This document shows positions 8,418 to 13,696 of a stretch of DNA of 14,121 nucleotides, piece after piece. The position numbers and the translations under genes are program-made. The notes below the pieces were generated by a model that saw only the letters and a program-made list of their open reading frames with translations, made no database searches and was not told the DNA's origin. Within the stretch, counting starts at the first letter, position 1, and each line of letters begins with the position of its first letter. Source of the DNA: QQUD01 sp039029915. Lineage in GTDB: Bacteria > Chloroflexota > Anaerolineae > Promineifilales > Promineifilaceae. The DNA is taken from NCBI GenBank assembly GCA_039029915.1, contig JBCCFD010000182.1, forward strand, positions 1 through 14,121, written 5' to 3'.

Positions 8418-8495
8418 AACAGGGTTGATCAATCAGAGTAATTGTAACGAAGTAACTAATGCGACACAGTAGCGAATTGATTATCATGAATGACC

Positions 8496-8542
8496 GGAAT
8501 TTGGGAAATTTGAGAGGTCACTCTCATCATTTCCCAAATTCC
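8496..8542 (-). promoter_or_regulatory. Long intercistronic hairpin after the binding-protein gene
   Basis: GGAATTTGGGAAAT (8496-8509) pairs perfectly with ATTTCCCAAATTCC (8529-8542). Inside, TGAGAG (8511-8516) pairs with CTCTCA (8521-8526) around a GTCA loop, leaving only a small internal bulge. It begins 38 bases after the binding-protein stop codon and is not followed by a T run on the minus strand. Such stems downstream of the binding-protein gene, as between malE and malF in E. coli, commonly protect the upstream mRNA 3' end or cause partial termination, giving binding protein in excess over permease. Applying that here is inference. Confidence 0.7.
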
Positions 8543-8580
8543 TGATCACGACTTATCAAAAAACTGATGAAATACAGTGT

Positions 8581-11220
8581 CTAGCTACAGCCCAAAATGT
8601 CATTGACATTGCCTGCCGCTGCGTCGAGTGCTTCTTGAGCATCCGCTTCACCCAGCATAACAGCCTGTAGGGCCATCTGTACCTCTGCGCTCAATTGACC
8701 GTATTGCGGAATAGCCGGACGGGTCTGTGCTATAGGCAGCAGATCTTCAAGCGTGTCAAAGAATGGGATAACATCGTTGAATTCAGGGTCACCTGTCAAG
8801 CTAGCGCGAACCGGCACATAGCCACGGGCTAAAGCCCAGTCTCGGTGATTCGCCTGATTCATAGCAATTGTAATAAACTCCCAAGCTAGCTCTTTATGTT
8901 CTGACCCTTCCGGTAGTGCCACAGTCCAACCACCCGCGCTTGGGGGGCTAGCAGACCCATCAGGGCTAGGCACGGCTGCGACCCCAAAGGTCTCGTTAAA
9001 CGCTTCAACCGTATCGATGCCCGCTTCTTTGGCAAAGTTGAAGAACCATGAGCCAACAATACCCATCGCATAAGTACCACCCGCTAGGGCTTTGTCGTTG
9101 TCGTTAGCTGAGGTGCTTAGAACGTCAATTGGCGTGTAGCCATCTTCGATCATCTGCTTATATAGATTAGCCGCCTCAACGCCAGCGGAGCTGTTAAAGG
9201 CCGCACAGCCGTCTGAATCGAGGATGTCACCACCTGCTCCACGTAGGAACATGTACCAGCGCATGGAAAGCTGTTCCTCAGACGCACCTGGGAACTGCAT
9301 GGCATAAACAGCGGGTGGATTGTTGAGCACTTCAGAGAACTCAAGCAATTCATCCCAAGTGGTTGGGGGTTGGTTTGGGTCAAGCCCCGCTTCTTCGAAA
9401 AGCCGCTTGTTGTAAACGAGGACGCGCATATCTGTGTTCATGAAAATGCCATAGGGGATACCTTCCCACGAACCCGCATCACGGAAGCCCGGCAAAATAT
9501 CGTCCCATTGATCCCAATCTGTTGAAAACGATGTCAGATCGGTCAGCAAGCCTGCCTCAACCATCTCACCGATGGCCATTGAGTCCACCATTGCAACATC
9601 GGGTGCTTCGCCAGCCGCTGTTGAGCTCAAGAACTTCGAGCGAACGTTGCCACCACCCTGCTGCACATCAAACACAACTTCAACATTTGGATGGCGAGCT
9701 TCAATTTCAGCTTTAGCGCGATCGAACATCGATTCATCTGCGCCAACGGTCCAGTGTCCTACCAAAACATTGAGGGTGACGGGCTCATCATCAGCCATAA
9801 GCTCATCCATCGATTCACCCGTGGATGATACGCCCTCACCACACGATGAAAGGAGTTCGTTTGCATTTTCTGCTGCCTGATTCAGCGCTTCCTGTGCGTC
9901 CATTTCGCCAAGCATAACAGCTTGCAATGCCGCTTGGACTTCTGCGCTCATCTGGTTATATTCTGGCACAGCGGGGCGCGTGCGAGCGTCGGGAAGCATC
10001 TCTTGTAACGTGGGGAAGAATGGAATGACTTCGCTAAACTGACCGGCTTCGCTGGCAAGACTGCTCCGCACTGGGACATAGCCACGAGCCAACGCCCAAT
10101 CGCGATGATTCACTTGATTCATAGCGATGGTGATAAATTCCCAAGCTAGCTCTTTATTTTGTGAGCCTTCCGGTAGGGCAACAGTCCAACCACCGGCGCT
10201 AGACGGGCTTCCACTGCCGTCAGGGCTTGGCACAGGGGCGACGCCGAACGTTTCGTTAAAAGCCTCAACCGTATCGATGCCAGCTTCCTTAGCAAAGTTG
10301 AAGAACCATGAGCCAACAATACCCATGGCATAGGTGCCACCGGCTAGGGCTTTGTCGTTGTCGTTGGCTGAGGTGCTTAGAACATCAATTGGCGTATAGC
10401 CGTCATCAATCAATTGCTTATAAAGGTTAGCGGCGTCGACGCCCGCAGTGCTGTTGAATGCCGCACAACCGTTTTCATCAAGAATGTCGCCGCCTGCCCC
10501 GCGTAGGAACATATACCAGCGCATTGACAGCTGTTCTTCAGACGCACCGGGGAACTGCATAGCGTAAACGTTAGGGGGATCGTTGAGTGCCTCTGAGTAT
10601 TCAAACAGTTCGTCCCAAGTGGTTGGGGGTTGATTTGGATCAAGCCCGGCTGCCTCAAAGAGCTGCTTGTTGTAAACGAGGACGCGCATGTCGGTGTTCA
10701 TGAAAACGCCATAGGGCACACCTTCCCATGAGCCAGCATCCACGAACCCGGGAAGTAAATCATCCCACTGGTCCCATTGGTCAGCGAAAGGCGTTAAATC
10801 GGCCAGCAGTCCGGCTGTTGCCATCTCACCGATGGCCATAGAGTCAACCATGGCAACGTCTGGCGCTTCACCGGCTGCGGTTGAACTTAGGAATTTTGAG
10901 CGAACATTGCCCCCACCTTGCTGAACGTCAAATACTACCTCGACGTTCGGATGCCGGGCCTCAAGTTCTGCTTTGGCGCGGTCAAACGGGGATTCATCTG
11001 CACCCACAGTCCAGTGTCCCACCAAGACATTAAGGGTAACAGGGCCATCCATAGCTTCATCATCGCCGCTTACTTCTTCAACGGCCGTTTCACTCTCTGC
11101 TGGTGCATCCTCTTCGGGGGTATTTTCGGCTGGGATTGTGGGTTGACCGCAAGCAATCAACAGGAGGAATAGAGCCAGCACCATTGACATAAAATGTATA
11201 AGCGATCTTTTTCTCGTCAT
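8581..11220 (-). CDS. Double-domain sugar-binding lipoprotein (tandem-duplicated CUT1 SBP)
   Basis: The 879-residue protein is about twice the usual length of a family 1 solute-binding protein. Residues 1-24 are a lipoprotein signal (basic MTRKR, hydrophobic core, lipobox LIAC with C24); 25-59 is an acidic, proline-rich tether. Two complete binding domains follow, 60-460 and 480-878, joined by a 19-residue acidic linker. By hand alignment they differ at about 60 of 400 positions (about 85% identity), mostly conservatively, with two one-residue gaps. Each keeps two cysteines (C252/C460 and C672/C878) that could form one disulfide per domain. Both start PVTLNVLVGHW. AGGAG (11230-11234) lies 9 bases before the ATG. 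As first gene of the operon it should capture the sugar outside the membrane for the two permeases. The mannosidase downstream suggests an alpha-mannoside, not proven. Confidence 0.93.
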   Translation of the reverse strand: MTRKRSLIHFMSMVLALFLLLIACGQPTIPAENTPEEDAPAESETAVEEVSGDDEAMDGPVTLNVLVGHWTVGADESPFDRAKAELEARHPNVEVVFDVQQGGGNVRSKFLSSTAAGEAPDVAMVDSMAIGEMATAGLLADLTPFADQWDQWDDLLPGFVDAGSWEGVPYGVFMNTDMRVLVYNKQLFEAAGLDPNQPPTTWDELFEYSEALNDPPNVYAMQFPGASEEQLSMRWYMFLRGAGGDILDENGCAAFNSTAGVDAANLYKQLIDDGYTPIDVLSTSANDNDKALAGGTYAMGIVGSWFFNFAKEAGIDTVEAFNETFGVAPVPSPDGSGSPSSAGGWTVALPEGSQNKELAWEFITIAMNQVNHRDWALARGYVPVRSSLASEAGQFSEVIPFFPTLQEMLPDARTRPAVPEYNQMSAEVQAALQAVMLGEMDAQEALNQAAENANELLSSCGEGVSSTGESMDELMADDEPVTLNVLVGHWTVGADESMFDRAKAEIEARHPNVEVVFDVQQGGGNVRSKFLSSTAAGEAPDVAMVDSMAIGEMVEAGLLTDLTSFSTDWDQWDDILPGFRDAGSWEGIPYGIFMNTDMRVLVYNKRLFEEAGLDPNQPPTTWDELLEFSEVLNNPPAVYAMQFPGASEEQLSMRWYMFLRGAGGDILDSDGCAAFNSSAGVEAANLYKQMIEDGYTPIDVLSTSANDNDKALAGGTYAMGIVGSWFFNFAKEAGIDTVEAFNETFGVAAVPSPDGSASPPSAGGWTVALPEGSEHKELAWEFITIAMNQANHRDWALARGYVPVRASLTGDPEFNDVIPFFDTLEDLLPIAQTRPAIPQYGQLSAEVQMALQAVMLGEADAQEALDAAAGNVNDILGCS
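8587..9783 (-). repeat. Second copy of the tandem binding-domain repeat
   Basis: This DNA encodes residues 480-878. It aligns to the first copy at an offset of 1260 bases, with a one-codon gap near residue 392 of copy 1 and another near the C terminus. The copies differ at many third codon positions as well as at about 60 residues, so the duplication is old enough to have diverged while both frames stayed intact. Divergence is greatest in the last 75 residues and near residues 560-570; 690-740 is almost unchanged. Confidence 0.92.
9841..11043 (-). repeat. First copy of the tandem binding-domain repeat
   Basis: This DNA encodes residues 60-460. Its near-invariant parts are 60-133 (two differences) and 273-328 (none), which probably form the structural core and part of the cleft. 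The 57 bases at 9784-9840, encoding the linker between the copies, have no counterpart after copy 2 but resemble the acidic tether before copy 1. Confidence 0.92.
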
Positions 11221-11253
11221 GGGTATCTTCTCCTAAGAATAGTTGAGGGGGTT

Positions 11254-11285
11254 TATGTATGCGGATTCATGAATCCGCATACATA
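11254..11285. promoter_or_regulatory. Perfect 32-bp palindrome made of two abutting LacI-type operators
   Basis: Every base of 11254-11285 matches its reverse complement. It resolves into two adjoining 14-bp boxes, TGTATGCGGATTCA (11256-11269) and TGAATCCGCATACA (11270-11283), each with the central CG typical of LacI-family operators, so the palindrome is a head-to-head pair. It starts at the last base of the -10 box of the binding-protein promoter and covers the expected transcription start near 11278. An mRNA starting there would also carry a 5'-terminal hairpin from the inner part. Confidence 0.85.
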
Positions 11286-11313
11286 CTTTAGGATATCCTC
11301 TGTTTTTTGTCAA
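11285..11313 (-). promoter_or_regulatory. Promoter of the uptake operon (TTGACA-N17-TAAAGT)
   Basis: On the minus strand a perfect -35 TTGACA (11308-11313) is followed, after exactly 17 bases, by TAAAGT (11285-11290), matching the -10 consensus at four of six bases. The double operator starts at the end of the -10 box, which is the arrangement expected for repression by blocking RNA polymerase. The leader to the ATG at 11220 would be about 58 bases. Confidence 0.8.
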
Positions 11314-11335
11314 CTTAGACAGAAAAGGCTACAAA

Positions 11336-11364
11336 TTGACGCCTGTCAGGAATTCATATATAGT
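11336..11364 (+). promoter_or_regulatory. Promoter of the LacI-family regulator (TTGACG-N17-TATAGT)
   Basis: TTGACG (11336-11341) and TATAGT (11359-11364) are 17 bases apart and each match the consensus at five of six bases. The promoter is back to back with the operon promoter, with 22 bases between the two -35 boxes. The single operator begins right after the -10 box. Confidence 0.8.
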
Positions 11365-11365
11365 T

Positions 11366-11379
11366 TGAATCCGCATTCA
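11366..11379. promoter_or_regulatory. Single LacI-type operator at the regulator promoter
   Basis: TGAATCCGCATTCA shares 13 of 14 bases with the second box of the 32-bp palindrome and has the same CG centre; flanking bases extend the symmetry to 11364-11381. It covers the expected start point near 11371, so the regulator probably limits its own synthesis. Its centre is 96 bases from that of the nearer box of the pair, about nine helical turns, which would allow looping. Confidence 0.82.
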
Positions 11380-11448
11380 AATTGCTTGGAAACGGCAACC
11401 TCATCAAACACTTTTTGTAGCCTTTTCCGTTTGCAAATAGGAATAAAA

Positions 11449-12468
11449 ATGACACAACGAAAAGTTACCTCATATGACGTTGCTCAGCTGGCTGGTGTAT
11501 CCCAGCCGACTGTTTCGCGGGCGTTTGATCCAAACGGCAACATCAATCCTTCTACACGAGAACACGTGCTGGCAACCGCGGCTAGGCTTGGATATCAACC
11601 AAACGCGCTAGCCCGAGGCTTAACAACGCAAAAAACTGATCTGGTGGCCATCATTATGGGCAACATTACGCGCAGTCTCTTTTATCCTAAGGTTCTGGTG
11701 GAATTTACGCGTCGTCTTCAAGCATTAGGTAAGCAGGTATTACTTTTTAATACACATGAAACACGACCCGTTGATGAGATTCTGCCGCGTATTATGAGCT
11801 ATCAGGTGGATGCGCTGATCATTGCCTCATCTACGCCGGGACGTGAGCTGATTGATAAGTACACCAGCATGGGCACACCGGTTGTTATGCTCAATCGAAC
11901 AGTGCCAGATACGCTAGCAAACGCCGTTTGTAGCGACAACGAACTGGGGGGACGGCTGGTTGCCGATGCCCTGCTCGATGCCGGTCATCAGAAAATTGCC
12001 TTTATGACAGGTGTTGGTGTGACGGCCACGAATGCGCTGCGCCAGAAGGGGTTTGCTGATAGGCTGCGTGAGCGTGGCTGTGAAAATATCCTGCTTGAGG
12101 AGGGTGCCTATACCTATGATTCAGGTTATGAAGCAGCTTTGCGCTTGCTAGATAGAGATAATCCGCCTGACGCTATTTTTTGCGCAGCGGATATTATGGC
12201 TTTAGGCACAATGGATGCTGCTCGATTCAAGCTTGGTATCAAAATTCCAGATGAGCTTTCAGTGATTGGCTATGATGACATTCCAAGCGCTAGATGGCCC
12301 ACTTATGATCTGACAACGATTCGGCAATCCGCTACGCAACTCGTCGAAACGGCCGTTTCTCTTCTGACGCCTTCTCATGATCTGCTACCAACCGGACAGA
12401 TCATTTTGCTGCCTGGCGAGCTGATTCAACGAGGTTCCGCCCGACTGCCTTTGCAAGGTGAATCATAA
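11449..12468 (+). CDS. LacI-family transcriptional regulator of the sugar operon
   Basis: The 339-residue protein has the LacI layout. A helix-turn-helix is at 6-26 (VTSYDVAQLAGVSQPTVSRAF), and the hinge helix at 50-58 includes ALARGL, where L54 is the residue type that wedges into the central CG of operators. A sugar-binding periplasmic-binding-protein-like core runs from about 63 to 335, containing VICSD-like AVCSDNELGG, AAD.MALGTM and VIGYDDIPSA near the C-terminal part. It binds DNA as a dimer or tetramer and is released or retained by a sugar effector. ATG 11449 is chosen because AGGA (11439-11442) precedes it and the helix-turn-helix follows at the usual distance; upstream in-frame starts would overlap the promoter. 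Its likely targets are the three boxes at 11256-11379. Confidence 0.93.
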   Translation: MTQRKVTSYDVAQLAGVSQPTVSRAFDPNGNINPSTREHVLATAARLGYQPNALARGLTTQKTDLVAIIMGNITRSLFYPKVLVEFTRRLQALGKQVLLFNTHETRPVDEILPRIMSYQVDALIIASSTPGRELIDKYTSMGTPVVMLNRTVPDTLANAVCSDNELGGRLVADALLDAGHQKIAFMTGVGVTATNALRQKGFADRLRERGCENILLEEGAYTYDSGYEAALRLLDRDNPPDAIFCAADIMALGTMDAARFKLGIKIPDELSVIGYDDIPSARWPTYDLTTIRQSATQLVETAVSLLTPSHDLLPTGQIILLPGELIQRGSARLPLQGES

Positions 12469-12496
12469 ACCTTTAAATCGATCAAAGGAAAAGAAT

Positions 12497-13183
12497 ATGA
12501 GAATTCAATGGCTAGCGCACGCTTCATTTTTGATTGAAGGGGATGGGTTGCGAATCATTACCGACCCATTTGAACCGAACGACATCATGAATTTGCCACC
12601 AATCACTGAGCCTGCCGACATTGTTGTGCGCAGTTCAGATGATGATGAAGCGCACTGCTATGTTGAGACCATTCCGGCAGGCTTCGAGCTTGTCACGGCC
12701 ACTGATATTGTTGAGCATGGCGCAACCACCAAAGGCATTTCCTTCTCGTCGATTTGGTCTCAAGAGAGCCTAACCAAAGATGATCATATTATTCGAGACA
12801 ATGCCATGTACCGCTTCACAATCGAAGGCATCAATATAACGCACATGGGTGATGTCGGGAATCCCTTATCCCCGGCTCAAATTGAGGCCTTGCAGGGAAC
12901 CGATATTTTGTTTGCTCTCGTTGGCGGACATCCTACTATTGCCTTGCCTGATTTGCATCATGTTATCGACAAAATTAAGCCTAAAATTGTTATCCCCATG
13001 CATTATCGCATTTCCGGACCGCGATTTTTCATGCTCCCTGTTGATGAGTTTCTTTCTCACTACCCCAGTGCTCAGGTGATTCGCCAAGCAAGTTCATATG
13101 TCGAAATCAGTCGCCAAAATATCCCCGAAGCGCTACAAATCATCGTTCTGCAACCAACCTTGTTCCGTGAAGAATTGAGCTAA
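12497..13183 (+). CDS. UlaG-like metallo-beta-lactamase-fold protein with altered metal motif
   Basis: The 228-residue protein has the order of motifs of UlaG-type MBL hydrolases: LAHASFLIEGDGLRIITDPF at 6-25, GD at 118-119 in HMGDVG, GGHPT at 143-147 and PMHY with H169 near the end. UlaG itself is an ascorbate-6-phosphate lactonase. The main metal motif, normally HxHxDH after a hydrophobic strand, reads SSDDDEAH at 46-53 and keeps only the last histidine, so metal binding must be acidic or lost. Function is therefore open: hydrolase with an unusual site, or a non-catalytic relative. ATG 12497 is used since AAGGA (12485-12489) lies 7 bases upstream; an in-frame start at 12458 overlaps the regulator and lacks the motif. 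It follows the regulator by 28 bases and is probably co-transcribed with it. Confidence 0.78.
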   Translation: MRIQWLAHASFLIEGDGLRIITDPFEPNDIMNLPPITEPADIVVRSSDDDEAHCYVETIPAGFELVTATDIVEHGATTKGISFSSIWSQESLTKDDHIIRDNAMYRFTIEGINITHMGDVGNPLSPAQIEALQGTDILFALVGGHPTIALPDLHHVIDKIKPKIVIPMHYRISGPRFFMLPVDEFLSHYPSAQVIRQASSYVEISRQNIPEALQIIVLQPTLFREELS

Positions 13184-13304
13184 GTGCAAGCATAAAAGTT
13201 ATATGGGATATCTGTGGGACGATTTACTAAATCGTCCCAATTTGGCAACCTACAAAAATGGATCAATATAATTTCATCCATCGAAACATTTTTGTTTGCA
13301 CTTA
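13181..13304. repeat. Imperfect 20-bp inverted repeat spanning the end of the MBL-fold gene
   Basis: The 20 bases starting at the MBL-fold stop codon (13181-13200) match the reverse complement of 13285-13304 at 17 of 20 positions, including a perfect TAAGTGCAA/TTGCACTTA end. Between them lie the terminator-like hairpin and a looser AAAAATG/CATTTTT pairing. It abuts the structured element at 13308-13479. Origin unknown. Confidence 0.45.
13216..13238 (+). terminator. Hairpin terminator after the regulator/MBL-fold pair
   Basis: GGGACGATTTA (13216-13226) and TAAATCGTCCC (13228-13238) make a nearly loopless perfect inverted repeat; a real fold would be a 10-bp stem with a three-base loop. It lies 33 bases after the stop codon and is followed by AATTT, a short T stretch, so termination may be partial. 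Confidence 0.6.
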
Positions 13305-13307
13305 ATA

Positions 13308-13479
13308 GAGGGGTGTGCATCCTTCCATTCAGTGAGGAATAAATTCCCCAGCTAGGCGTTGAAACATGATAAATCATGTTAGATTAGCCTGAAAATGAGT
13401 GACTCTAACCTGCTTAAGCAGGTTTCTTTTGCTAACCGGTGGATTAATCCATCGGGGGTTATGGGTATGCACACCCCTC
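13308..13479. repeat. Structured element with 13-bp terminal inverted repeats (MITE or non-coding RNA)
   Basis: GAGGGGTGTGCAT (13308-13320) pairs exactly with ATGCACACCCCTC (13467-13479), enclosing 146 bases with several internal hairpins: GGAAT/ATTCC near 13338, AACATGA/TCATGTT around a TAAA loop, AACCTGC/GCAGGTT with loop TTAA, and GGTGGA/TCCATC with loop TTAA. CACTTAAT occurs at both edges (13299-13306 and 13479-13486), which could be a target duplication. But the phase is off by one base, and the same octamer recurs at 13558, so that evidence is weak. No open reading frame lies inside. It could be a small non-autonomous transposon or a multibranched RNA. Confidence 0.5.
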
Positions 13480-13606
13480 ACTTAATGCTGTAAAGTGACC
13501 GCAGCTCTTTCCGTTTCCTAGGCGTATGGGATATCAACAGCCTTATTCACGATTGTCCACTTAATTTCCTACTCAAAATAGCTCTCAAAAGGTGTCTGGA
13601 TAGCTT

Positions 13607-13663
13607 TTGACAGATCTTTCCCTCTATAAATTATGAAGATTTCTTGTGTGCAAAAATTTTTGC
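13607..13663 (+). promoter_or_regulatory. Candidate promoter and 14-bp palindrome before the HMG-CoA reductase gene
   Basis: TTGACA (13607-13612) is a perfect -35 box; the best -10 is AATTAT (13629-13634, 16-base spacing, four of six), so the promoter is moderate. Downstream, GCAAAAATTTTTGC (13650-13663) is a perfect palindrome in the presumed leader, 33 bases before the ATG, and could be an operator. It lacks the CG centre of the LacI-type boxes, so a different regulator would be expected. Confidence 0.45.
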
Positions 13664-13696
13664 TCAAGGGACACAGCATTTATTGAGGAAAAGATT

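Larger units (their letters stand above)
11322..11427. repeat. 14-bp inverted repeat flanking the regulator promoter
   Basis: GAAAAGGCTACAAA (11322-11335) is the exact reverse complement of TTTGTAGCCTTTTC (11414-11427). The left arm abuts the -35 box of the regulator promoter and lies upstream of both start points, so the two arms should not share one transcript. This points to a DNA-level role, such as paired sites for a second protein. The midpoint (11374.5) is two bases from the centre of the single LacI-type box. Confidence 0.65.
13184..13696. other. Gene-free, repeat-rich 513-base interval
   Basis: No credible coding region is seen on either strand. Besides the terminator hairpin and structured element described separately, TATGGGATATC occurs twice in direct orientation (13202-13212 and 13525-13535), and CACTTAAT three times (13299, 13479, 13558). 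The stretch at 13487-13600 shows nothing I can name. No tRNA or other known RNA was recognised. Confidence 0.6.

Noticed and set aside
8200..8487. A 95-codon minus-strand frame over the MalF-like start
   Set aside because: It overlaps the permease N terminus in another frame, has no recognisable domain and no ribosome site.
8886..10340. Pairs of similar small frames repeated about 1260 bases apart
   Set aside because: They are out-of-frame shadows of the duplicated binding domain; their similarity only mirrors the real repeat.
8581..11220. The double binding protein as an assembly artefact
   Set aside because: The copies differ at about 60 residues and at many silent positions, which a duplicated read or mis-join would not produce.
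11194..11448. A longer N terminus for the LacI-family regulator
   Set aside because: The upstream frame would run through the promoter and operators, and the helix-turn-helix follows the ATG at 11449 at the usual distance.
13299..13486. CACTTAAT as a firm 8-bp target-site duplication
   Set aside because: Overlap with the terminal repeat is off by one base, a third copy occurs at 13558, and 8-base matches are expected by chance in 500 bases.
13181..13565. CRISPR array
   Set aside because: The repeats are few, of different sequences and unevenly spaced, and no cas gene is in the window.
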